Of a DNA stretch of 64,000 nucleotides, positions 21,641-32,755 are shown one piece after another; the first letter of the stretch is position 1; every line of letters begins with the position of its first letter. The notes under the pieces were generated by a model. That model ran no database searches. It was not told the origin of the DNA and worked only from the letters and a program-made list of their open reading frames with translations. Origin of the DNA: Piper betle (lineage: Eukaryota > Streptophyta > Magnoliopsida > Piperales > Piperaceae); assembly GCA_033002965.1 (NCBI GenBank), contig JAURVB010000783.1, positions 28,924 to 92,923 of the forward strand, in the 5' to 3' direction. Both the position numbers and the translations under genes were made by a program.

Positions 21641-24162
21641 TGAATTGGCCGAACTGGACCGTCCGATTCGTTTAGTCAAACCGTATATATGCATATATAG
21701 ATGACTTTGATGAAAGAGCTTTTTGAGTTGGTCATATGCGTTATGAGATTATTTGATTTTTATACATTTTTGTGTACAAAACTGTTTTCATGCTTGATTG
21801 ATAATAGATCAGCTATACTCACATCCTTTGTGTTCTTTGTTGTCACTTGAGAAGAAAGAATTATGTTAAAGGTGAGAGGCGTGGTATTCAAGGTTCATGC
21901 GTTGCATGATTATGATAGAGGAGTTTAGAATGGGATTAGAAGGGCTTTATTAAATAGTTTTCTTCGACAAACCATAACCTTTTGTTATTATAATGGTCTG
22001 TTGTTAATTTAAATTCGTTCTTGTTGATACCAACAAAGACGGTTAGAAGATAAAAAATTGTAATTTGTTGATGTCGAGCGGGGAACTCTTTTGGGCCTCT
22101 GATATCTCTCTGCTTAAGGTTCCTGTTTATGAGCTTGTAATCAAATCTAGACGTGGTTAAACTTGTTTTCAAGATGGTCAGGCATGAAAATATCTCAACA
22201 TTATCAGGCAGACTTCAAAAAGATTTTAATTAAAGGAATAATATTAGCAAGGGCTTCCATTTGCTCCACACTATCTTGCGCAAGCCTCACGATCTGACAT
22301 CCTTTATTTTTATTTTGGTTATCATGTATTTGCAGAGGGAGAGGCTACTGCGACCTGAAATGGTGAACTAAACCCTCAAATTCAAATAGATATGTTACAT
22401 ATGTACGTTATATAATTTTTTCCCAGGTGACAAAATATGTCACATTTCTACATTTAAAGTGTTGGTTCTTGTTATTATTTATTATAATTAAATTATTCCC
22501 TTTTTTTGTTGGCCTCTCATCCATTCTCACATTTTTCATGGCCCCTTACTTATTCTCATGCTTTTCTTTTTCTATGAATAATTTGGAGCCTGCACATAAC
22601 AAGATTTTATGTAAAAAGATAAGATATTTGGACTTTTCAAGTTAATTATTGGGCTAGTAATGTTGCTTGATATAATTGATAATTTTAGTAATTTTGAAAA
22701 TTTTATTAGAAATTATTAATTTCTTATTACATGTAGTAAAAATAATTAACTAAATTACTAGGATAATCAATTTTATATATAAGAAACATCATCAGCCAAT
22801 TATTCATTTGATCGACACCCATCTTGATCGACAAATGCAACATACCGAGGATCTTGATCGACACATACAAGTGGAACATCACCACGTTTGGTGATTAGCT
22901 GAAGAAAAGATGCCATGAGCGTTCCTTCCGGCCCGATGCTCCATCGAAGCAAAGGTCGCCATGCATGCTTAACTTGTTTTGGCCACCTTGTTCTGCTCGC
23001 GTCTAACAGGTCTCGGTAATTGCCTTTGGGTACGTTAGAGGTTTGTCGAAGTCTGCGATTACCTCCACATTCAGATCATATTGTTAATAAGGAAGTTGCG
23101 GGAGTCGGAGGAAAATTGCACAGACGATTATAAAAATAAAAGCTTACTAATGTTTTTTTTAAAACTGCAAGCAACAAGCTTTCAACAGGTTGAATCCTCA
23201 TTTGAATCAAACAATCATTCATTTTAAAGTAAAAACGAATCAATCAAATTAGAAACAATCAAACTATTCACAAATATAGATTCTTCTGTAAATTGCAAAG
23301 TAGAAAAATAAAAGAAACAACGAATTGGCTGAAGTTGCCGGAGGAGGAGAAGACAGTGGTGGCGTCGGCAGAGGAGGAGACAATGATGGCGGAGGAGGAG
23401 ATAGGGATGGCACGGGTGGAAGTAGAAACAATGATGACGCCGGAAGGGAGAGTCGTCAGCGGCGAGGTAGGAAGCGCAATGGAGGGCCGCGTCGGCCATA
23501 TTATACATCGTTCGTATTGTATAGTGGCTCTCTTTGCTGTAGAGGTAAAAGGATGAGAGCGTGGGGATAAAATAAAACAAAAGTAAAAATGAGAGAGAAG
23601 GATCAGCCGATTGAGATTATTTTGAGGAGGGTACCACACTTTAAAAGTATGGTCGTGTTCACTAGAGGAAATTTTTTCTCTGGAAGAATAACCATCTGCC
23701 TAATATTTTGTTATTGTTAATCAAATTTAATGTAGTTTACTATCTTTTCGATGGAGAAAAATAATTTTTATATATTAATTAATTAAGTATTAATAAGTTT
23801 ATTTTCGAAGATATTGTCGTATGTATTGTATGAACACGTCCTTAGCTAGTGCAAATATTACTGACCTTGACGCCAAGTAGCATGGGACCCATGTGTACGA
23901 CTCACCCTTAAAATCAACCGGATTCGTGAAGGCCCCACTGCGGACCTAATTGACGTCATAAAAAAATGCGGGCCAATCAAAAGCCACCGACTCGCGTAAG
24001 CTTCACGCGCCTTCCCTCCCGACCTTTTCTCCATAGTTTACAAATACAAAACCGAAATTCCCATCTACTTCCCCCATTTCCTGCTCTCCACTTGCACTCG
24101 CACTCGCCGGCGACCTCCGCCGCCTCCTCGCCTCGGCCCGCCGTCGAAGAAGGCGACCTAAA
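21641..24162. other. Intergenic between SPRY and SCE1 genes
   Basis: AT-rich. At 23320-23480 there is a purine-rich GGAGGAGG/GACGGCGG low-complexity stretch that gives shadow frames on both strands. No gene is supported. Confidence 0.45.
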
Positions 24163-27100
24163 ATGTCCGGAGGCATAGCCCGCGGCCGCCTCGCCGAGGA
24201 ACGCAAGGCATGGCGCAAGAACCACCCCCATGTCTGCACATCTTATCCTTCCTTATACCACTCTGTTCTTTTTTTCGGGGGGGGGGGGAGTGGGGGAGGA
24301 GGAAATTTTCGGTTGATTTTTTTGTGTGTTTAGTTGAATTTGATTTTGTTGCATTCTGATTTGTGTAGGGTTTTGTTGCGAAACCGGACACTGCGGCGGA
24401 TGGATCGCTCAATTTGATGATCTGGCAGTGCATCATCCCCGGAAAAGTTGGTGTAAGATTATCATTTCTTTATCGTAATTCTCTTTGCAACGATCATTTT
24501 TGTTCTATGTTTGATTATTCCATATTATTGGCAGCTTATTACTTTTGGTAGGTTTAGTGAATTAAGAGCTTTTACTGTGTGAATTTTATACTTGGATGGG
24601 TGTATGATTTTGTTGTATCGATTTTGCCAGTATGCCCTTAATTGATCGGGAAACATTTTTTCATAGTTTAGGTTTTTTATGTGTATTTTTGTTAGTCAGT
24701 ACTTTATTTTCTTGTGTGAAATTGTAATTTGTGGATCTGGAAGTTGAATATTTATATGATGTAGCCACTACTATCACTGCTAGTCAACAACATTAATTAC
24801 TAACTTTACTGTTTTTCAGTTGTTATATTACTTGTTTGAGCTTTCTGTCTATTAACGTTGATCTTCTCTAACTGTCCAGAAACAGATATTGTTTTCTATG
24901 CAGAGCCTTTTCTTCCTTTTATTATGCTAGATATGACAGGGTTTGAATGAATTATAGTTTTTCTTTCACAATTTGGATGAGTTTGGAGTGGGGGGACTTT
25001 ATTTTTTGTTTTCCCTTGCTAGATTGTCATCTCTTTGCATCCTGAAGTTTAAAATAGTCCATTTCCTATAACAGGAGAATGTTTAGGGATATCATTAATG
25101 ATTGTATTGGGCAGGGCAAGAACTGTGTGGCTCTTTGATTCATGCGCAGTCCTTATACAAAGCTAGGTGAAATCTTCCTAGTGGTCTTGAGTTAGGTGTC
25201 TTGGAATTTAACTTCTTCACGAATGCTTATTATTGCCGGTATCAAGCCCCGGTCAAAGGAGGAGGGTGGAGAAATTTTAGGGGAATATCAAGATTGGAAT
25301 GTAATTTTGCCAATGTTTGTTCATTGCCAGTACCAAACCCAGACAAAGGATGAGGGTGGTGTCATGGAGGGCATGTAGCCATAAAAACTTTGCCATTTGT
25401 AATCACATGGATCCTAAATTAGTATCCATGTGCCCAACGTCTTTTTGGGTATCGGGTGGATTTGTAGTTGCACTGTGCTTAATGTATTTGACATATAATT
25501 CCCACAATCTTCAAGTTTAACAGCCAATTACCAGATTGCGAAACCTATATCTTAAATAAGAAATGGATTTATTGTGTAATTCATTCCCTTGTGTGAACTT
25601 ACTCTTTATTTCTGGAAATTTGCACACTTCTAGCATTGATATGGCTGCTAAGCTACATTGGCATCAACATTAATTGGTTATTTTACTGTTTTTAGTTGTT
25701 TTACAGCTTATTTGAGCTTCCTGTTTATAAATTTTGCTTGTCCTGAACTGTGAGTAGCATATACATGTTGGATGCGAGATTAGTTGTTTCCATTATTTTG
25801 TGTCCTATGTTCACCTTTTTCTTTTTCTCCCTCTCGTTTGAACTTGGTAACTTTGTGTTAGTTTCACGTCGCTAGATTGTTTTAGATGAATAGTCATTTT
25901 TCTACATAGTGCTGTTGAAAGTAGTGCGCTTTTATCTAAGAAGGTAATTACTAAGAATAATGTGAGTGGGATGGCAACACATGCCCGGTTCACATTTAAA
26001 GAAATCCAGTCGAGTTTTTTCCTGGTATAGACAGGGTGCGAAAACTGTCTTATTGATATTTTTGGGATCCTTTGTTTAAAAATTGAGTTCAATATCTGCA
26101 TCATTTACTTTGTGACTGTGACTGATGCCCATGATCTAGAGCTGCATCAATTAATCAGTATATCACAAAATTTATGCAATAAACATAAAAACTGAATGAT
26201 GATTGTATCGTTATATTACATGTCCTTTTTGTATGGTCACGCCATGAAGTGCATCTGAAATAACTTTCTTGGCTTCTTGGTGTAAGTTGTAAATGATGTT
26301 GATAAGGGATATGATTGTCAAACCTGTGCTTAATCGCTATCTATCATAATATACAATCAGCTTTGTCTTTATTGCTGTTGTCTTAGTTTATAATCGTCAT
26401 ATTTACTTTTCAGTTTGTTTTTCTTATAGTTAATTTTTCTTAACAAATTAAGAAATTACTGCAAATGAAATAACTTGATTTTTGTGATTACTTGCCTGCA
26501 GACTGATTGGGAGGGTGGGTACTTTCCTCTGACTCTCCACTTCAGTGAAGACTATCCAAGTAAGCCACCAAAATGTAAATTCCCTCAAGGCTTCTTTCAC
26601 CCAAATGTTTATCCATCTGGGACTGTTTGCCTTTCTATTCTGAATGAGGATAGTGTAAGTTTGCATAATATTTTTTGTTTTCATGCTAGATTATATGTTC
26701 TTGTCTTTTCTTTTCCCACTTTTATAATGGCAAATGATTTATTACTGTCCGTAATGTACATGACAGGGATGGAGACCAGCTATTACTGTTAAGCAGATAC
26801 TGGTTGGCATCCAGGATCTTTTGGATCAGCCAAACCCTGCTGACCCTGCTCAGACAGATGGATATCACCTATTTATCCAGGTCAAACTTATGTCCTCAAA
26901 TTTTGTTTACTAGACAAACTTTATTGCTTACTTTATTGTATAATTTCCATTACGATTTCAATTCATTCAGCATTTGTTACTGTAGCTTGTACATTTCTCT
27001 TGTTTAAATAATTCTTCGTGGGCACACATCGGGTAAATATTCACGTCATCAAGTCTTGAATGCTCTTGCGTGTGTTCCTGGGCAGGATGTGCCAAAAATA

Positions 27101-27200
27101 CTGTTGTCATCTTAATTTTTGGCCTTCTAATTGGCAGGAACCAGCTGAGTACAAGAAGAGGGTTCGTCAGCAAGCTAAACAGTATCCACCACAAATTTAG
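24163..27200 (+). CDS. SCE1: SUMO-conjugating enzyme E2 (UBC9 homologue)
   Basis: Five coding exons: 24163-24231, 24369-24452, 26502-26654, 26767-26880 and 27138-27200, giving exactly 160 residues, the usual length of plant SCE1. The first donor is CAT|GTCTGC, a weak GT site; the others are ordinary GT..AG. All exons join in frame. The protein starts [20 protein letters not shown], carries the HPN motif ([10 protein letters not shown]) and the catalytic Cys94 in [12 protein letters not shown], then [19 protein letters not shown] and [15 protein letters not shown]. It takes SUMO from the E1 and transfers it to lysines of target proteins, often with the SIZ1 ligase, in nucleus and cytosol. The 2-kb second intron (24453-26501) is AT-rich and empty. 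This is the most secure call in the window. Confidence 0.98.
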
Positions 27201-27689
27201 TACGTGTTGGGGGTATGTAGATGGCTATCGACAAGATGTTATTGGGTCATTTATCATTTTGTTGTTGGTTTCTTGTTTGTAAAGTGATTGTGTGGGACGA
27301 GGAACATTGAGTAAATGATGTATGTCAATGTTCGTTTGCTCTTGATGCAGCTGATCATTTCCCGTAGGAAAAGCCTGATAAGAGGCGATGTTTGTTACTT
27401 GTTTCAGACTGTCTTGTCAACTTCCTTACACCATGAAAAATATGAAGGCCTGATTAGCTCTGCGTTGCTTGACTGGTTTTTTTATTAAATCTTGCGGCCA
27501 TTGCCAATGACATCTGCTGGAATTCGTGATCTCGATGAATGTTGTGCGTAATTGTTCCCTGTTGAACATTTGTGAACTCTTTTCCTTGGCTAATTTAACC
27601 AGCTTTACTTGTAGCCTTGGTTTCTTCGCTCTTTTGGTACAACTTTTACTTAGTAAGTGGCTTGGGAAAAAAATGTTAACTCTAATATC

Positions 27690-28690
27690 CCGATTTTGGT
27701 TTACCTAAGAATCGAATTAGAACGGATACGACTGAGTCAAGTTATATTTAAATTAATTAATTTGTAAAACTTTGAACAATAAAATAAATTAAAACAATTT
27801 TTTTGGGGTATTCGAAAATAGACGACATTATTAAACATATATAAAAATGTATCAAACTATTGACAAACGTACGAAATAAAATAATAACGTGTTAGGTATA
27901 AATCGGCGAAGTATCTATTTATTTTTCCACTAAAGCCGATCTAATACAAGAATATAAGACCTATATACATAATATAAAAAATATCGTTATTGAATGTTAC
28001 TTATCCAAAAAATAAATAATATAAATTAACAAGTGAAAATTGACTTCCATGAAATAAAATTATAAATACTCTTCACGGGAATACTTAAAGAGCATTTACT
28101 AAGAAGTCATCTGTAAATTCGATAACATCCCTAACTGAAGTGGTGTTATGCCACTCTTAACAAATGACACTCTTAATAATAATTGGTCACACTCTTGAAA
28201 AGTAGCATATATTATAAGCCCTCTCCAAATTTTTATATAATATTTAGCTAAGAGTATAATGATTGAGTACTGTTAGGTAGTCTCTCTTAGTACCCCTTGA
28301 TACCATAATCTATATTTGCGTTATACACAATAGTATTCATCTCCTTCACGCTTCTTCGAAGTGAAGCAGCTCAAGACGTGGAGGTGTCAAAATCTCTCTG
28401 TAATGAAACAACCTTCATTAATTCAAAGCCCATTACAACTTGCACATGTTTAGGGTATGCTTGAGGTTAAATTTACCAACTTTCGGCTCATTAAAAATTT
28501 AATAAAAATTATATAGAGTTAAGAATAAAATCATATAAATAGGCTTGAAGGTAAAATAAGGTGCATCTAAATTTGAAAACAACTCAAATGATCTCATCTT
28601 TGAGAATAATTAATCATAGAAGTAAAATACGTCTATATAACCTATATTAAGTAGTCAAGAGGCGATTTTAAATGGCTACAAACTTTATCC
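27690..28690. repeat. Diverged relic of the large solo-LTR family
   Basis: An old copy of the LTR at 45242 and 51534. Ordered matches include the start (TAATATCCCGATTTTGGTTTACC against TGTAACACCCCAAATCCGG..), AAGCCCTCTCC, GAGTACTGTTAGGTAGTC..TTAGTACCC, GAGGTGTCA and TATATAGAGTTAAG..TATAAATAGGC, all in the same order and spacing. It has lost the GC-rich 3' portion and has no clear TSD. Homology is judged by eye. Confidence 0.55.
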
Positions 28691-28987
28691 CATGAATTTA
28701 CCTCAATCCTCAAGAGCAAGCTATATTATTTAGTTCAAAGTTTATATCGCCTGGAATTATAATTTAGTAACGCAAGGATTACAAAGCTCATGCATATATT
28801 TCCCTCGTTATTCCTTCACTTTTATTTTACAGTAATAAAGAGTGAACTCATCAGCCTGATGTCCACACTTGCACACAAGCATCCGCATGATGCACACAAC
28901 TAATAACAAACACATGTAGTATATATGATACCCACGAACGCATGACCTGATGGGACTTTAATGTGATGTCTTCTCGAGCAGGCGTGA

Positions 28988-29418
28988 TCAAGGAGTGGTA
29001 ATGCCTGTAAGAAATAGATGTAGATGCAGAAGAATGAAAGATACATCAGGAGCTTGAGAGCAAAATCATAGAAGAAATATGAACAGTTCTTACTTCCACA
29101 AGTGTGGTGGCGAGGGACTCTTCTTCCACAACCTTCAATGAGGCGAATGGCTTTGTTGACATCAATGAGGGCGGCGAGGTGGGGGGTGATAAGGGGGCAC
29201 ACGCACTCCTCATGGCTCACCCTCACGCGCTCGCAGCATCGTGGTGTGGGCGGCTTGCCTTCGATTACCTCCTTGCATGCGTTCACCCCTACCGCTATCT
29301 CTACGGAACACTCCAACTTGCTCATCTTCACACTCACCCCTTGAGTTAATAACTGGTCCCCTTCAAAGAACACCGCCATCACCAACAAAGTAAATACAAC
29401 TGCTCTCCTCTTGTCCAT
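28988..29418 (-). CDS. Non-specific lipid transfer protein (nsLTP)
   Basis: Exon 1 is 29418-29094 and exon 2 is 29004-28988, giving 113 residues. The intron (29093-29005) has donor GGAA|GTAAGA and acceptor ACAG|GCATT, and the last exon codes only for the end of CGSITTP. It starts with MDKRRAVVFTLLVMAVFF, a secretion signal to about residue 29. The mature part has the eight-cysteine motif: ECS, ACK, RCC, ECVC, GCG and TCG. nsLTPs are small secreted proteins that carry lipids in a hydrophobic cavity, in cuticle/wall deposition or defence signalling. Which subtype this is I cannot tell. The frame is intact. Reading through the intron would give a longer, wrong C-terminus. Confidence 0.9.
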
Positions 29419-29461
29419 CTCCTTTGCTTAATGTTGATCATACGCCGTATTCCGCAAGCAC

Positions 29462-29479
29462 TATATATATATATATATC
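29462..29479 (-). promoter_or_regulatory. TATA-rich stretch upstream of the nsLTP gene
   Basis: A run of TA repeats lies 44-61 bp upstream of the nsLTP start codon on the minus strand, a plausible TATA-box position with a short leader. It could equally be a neutral microsatellite. Confidence 0.4.
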
Positions 29480-30978
29480 GGAAATTTTACCAACCAGGCT
29501 TCTACCAATTTCATAATGGCCGGACTACTTTATGGTTTTGTAGAAAGGATCTACACCGACCCACTTTGGACTTTCACGTCCAAACTTATTATGTACAGAA
29601 TTGACTTTGGGAGGAGTGGGAAACGCCTCACGTCTTTTCCTCGTTCTATTTGCTCTGATCGCATGAGGGTGCATAATTATTCATTGGAATTTAAAGTAAG
29701 TCGATCTAATTTTTCTATGCTTGGCCCTACGCCAACAAGACAAAAGCTCTTAGATGGACGACTAATGAGTAGGTCTGCCGGTCTAGCTTCACAGTCTTCT
29801 TGATCGACAAGAGCTAGTCTTTTCTTGGATGACGTCACCAGAAGGTCCATAAGTGGAGCCAACTAACCATCATCAACTTTTTTTTATCAGCATAAATATA
29901 AACATAATCATCAATTCATACACTTAAAAAACTTAAAGGTGCTTATGTCTTATGAATTAACATACTTCGTCTTTACAGTTCTCGGATTTCAATAAGATCC
30001 CAAAAATTGCATTGTCATGAAGCACCGTTACTTATCATCCTTAAACCAGATGCATTATATGATGTGTAGGCGTTATTTCATTTTTCATCACATTTATTTT
30101 TATTCAATTTATTAAAATATACTAAATGTGAATTCTAATGGTTATACATTTATTATCATATCTTTTGTTATCAATTTTAATGGTTATATTCTTTATTTTC
30201 AATTCTAATAATTATACTTTTTATTTTTATACGTTTAATAAGATTTTCATTAGTCGCACACTTTATTTTCAATCCTAATAGTCACAACCTCTATTATGAC
30301 TTTTAAGTGTTATACTCTTTATTATCACTTTTGATAATCACACCCTTTATTTTTATTAGTATGGTCACACTTATTATTATCACACCTTTATTATTATTAT
30401 TTTACCAAACATTACTTCTTTAGAAGTGTTGTTTTTTTTAAAGATTTATATTAAAGCATTGATTACTTATACATATTAAATAATTATATTATATTATTAA
30501 TGACATATGCATATTGTGTTTGGATTTTAGAGTTAACAGAATATGCTTTGTAGAAATGATAATTGAAATTACTTAAGAGGAACAGAGCGTTGGCAAAAGC
30601 AACCAATTAATAAAAACTATTATTTACATTGAAAATTGAAATTAAAAGTGCTTGTATTAATTACGTGTTGCAAGATTCAATCGTCTGCCACAATAATATG
30701 AATATGGTAATAAATTTACAAAGATCGATCATGAACAAGTAACGTCTGTTTTTTCTCCTCCTACTGGTTTTCAATCCCCGGAATAAGTTAGTATTTATTC
30801 AAACTCCGACATGATCTAGACTTAGCAATATTTTCCCGTTGAATTTTGGGTGGGTCGCAGTTCCGAAATTAGGTCCCTAGTAATGGGCCCAAAGCTTTTC
30901 TGAAAAGTAATTCTATAGCCCAAACCTAGTCATTATTGGGCTTTAACAATATAGGTTATGGGCCTCAAATCCACGAGA
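29480..30978. other. Intergenic, upstream of nsLTP and left of the LTR-like block
   Basis: No gene is seen. The middle part holds the degenerate tandem repeat listed at 30110-30410. Confidence 0.45.
30110..30410. repeat. Degenerate AT-rich tandem repeat
   Basis: About ten imperfect units of 27-32 bp on the pattern TTCTAATGGTTATACTTTTTATT. Successive units vary the core to TAATAATTATAC, TAATAGTCACAACC, TAAGTGTTATACTC and GATAATCACACCC. It looks like an old minisatellite decaying by point mutation. Confidence 0.65.
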
Positions 30979-30999
30979 GAGATTTAGAACCCATCTTAC

Positions 31000-32690
31000 T
31001 GTTATAGCCGAGGGCGTCACCGGGAATTATGGTTTGGGTGTTATCCCTGGGTTTTCTGCGTCCATGAAGGGGTAGCAGTGGCTATCCGAGTGGTAGACAC
31101 AACATACCGAGGCTAACCTGTGTATAGTTGCAGGTTATAAATCTAGGTGCATGAGGCTGCCGAGTGACCGAGCATTGCTATGGAGCATGGTGTCGAGTTA
31201 CAGCAGTGGTGGCGGCATATGGGTCGGTATTTGCTGTATCGAGCATGTGGCCGGGTCCGAGTTAAGAAACCTCAGGTTGCTGTGATCGGTGTTTGGGTCG
31301 GCAGATTGGGTTGCGGGGCGACCGTGGACCGATCAGGCTACCGAGCCAAGTGTGCAGCACAGCGTGCCGAGCAGTCGCTAGTGTCGAGCAAAATAGCGGT
31401 ACTGCATTGTGACATTCGCGAGAGCTAGTGCACGCAGGCGTGCAGCAGGTGTGCGCGCAGGCGCAGGCGCGAGCGTGCATGGGTATGCACGAGCGTCATT
31501 GCTGGGGCGGTGTGATGGTGGTGGATCATTGTCGGTATTATGGTCGGTGATTGCTGAGGAGGTTGAACCATGACTGGACGTTGGCTGGGGTCAAGCCATT
31601 GGACGAGATAGGATGACCAGCGGTGCAGCCAAGGGTTTGTGAGGAAGTTTCATGGAAGTTGCTGGGGGCGTATCTTGGTGAAGATATGATATGCATATCT
31701 AGTGACGGGTGAAGTCTGCAACCAACTTCTAGAGATAACCACAAGGCCGTGGGGTGAACCTGGACATGGAGTAGGGCTGGGTTACTGGATGCAGTGGAGA
31801 TTTGTAGATCTTTGTGGATAAGATGCTAGGATATATCCAGAGTTATCTTGAAGCAGAAGGGCGTGGTATAGATATATGCCAGGGTGAAGGCTGGAAGGGG
31901 GAGGAGGAGTTATCCGAGAGAGGAATCGAGTCTAGAAAGGAGGAGAGTTCCTGATGTTAGAAGAAAATTCCAGACGTGGTCCCTTTGTGAGGGAGAGCAA
32001 CGTGATTCTGCTGGTGAAAAAGGAGCCGTGAAGTTGTTGCAACCAGTGTTTGTGGTGAGCGCTGGAACTTCATCTGCTTGCTGGAATCTAGGTATACGTG
32101 GTGGGGTTATTAATGTTAGCAATCGGGGAGGATTACTTGGGGTAGAGTAATCCCGTGTGTCCTATTGTATTTGGGTATATTAGGGTGAGGTTGTAGGGGC
32201 TGTCCACAAGTCAGGCAAGTACTTGAGAGGAGAGTTCGAGTGTTTGTAATCCTTATGATCAATTTAATAATATAAAGTTGGGAAGTGTTTTCCTGTAATT
32301 TGTATTTTGCTTGTTGGCTGGCGTTTAGACAAGAAACTTCTGTATTTAGGTCACGATCAAAGTTTATAAGGTAGCCAGTTGCAGTAACGGGTACTGAGAT
32401 GAGCAAGGGCAAGCAACATGAACCCAATATGCATATTACTAGTTGGGTGATATGCATATTACTAGTTGGGTGATTAGGAAGTACTGCGTGTGGTGTTGTT
32501 TGACTCCTGAAATAGCCTATCGGCAAGGTGCACTGATAGTGAAGGTATTGTATCGATGCTAGAAAGGGTTGATTGGTATTTGAATTGGCTGGCTTTCGTA
32601 TATTGTTCAATGTATTTGCGGTGAAAATACGCCGCATACGACCGGATCCGTTAGGATCGAAAAATTTTGTTCCTGTAACGCCCCGTGACA
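31000..32690. mobile_element. LTR-like block with TG..CA ends flanked by a 21-bp direct repeat
   Basis: A 1691-bp block beginning TGTTATAGCC and ending CCCGTGACA. The same 21-bp sequence (GAGATTTAGAACCC..) lies directly left (30979-30999) and right (32691-32711). Internal features include a 25-bp tandem pair near 32436-32486. No protein domain is present. The right junction also reads TGTAACGCCCCG, a common Ty3/gypsy LTR start, so an alternative is a partial LTR plus the first 38 bp of a second LTR. It lies immediately 5' of the RIT1-like pseudogene. Confidence 0.4.
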
Positions 32691-32755
32691 GAGATTTAGA
32701 ACCCATCTTACCACCATCTCCATCTCCGACGGCGGCGGCGGCGACGGGGGCGGCG

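Noticed and set aside
20990..21694. 234-residue minus-strand open frame
   Set aside because: Antisense shadow of the SPRY gene across its intron.
23224..23639. Overlapping open frames of 80-123 residues on both strands
   Set aside because: They coincide with a purine-rich low-complexity stretch; no start context or domain.
25196..25378. Short open frame in the second SCE1 intron
   Set aside because: Contains a direct DNA repeat (CCAGTACCAAACCC-like and GGTATCAAGCCCC units) and no domain; SCE1 splicing removes it.
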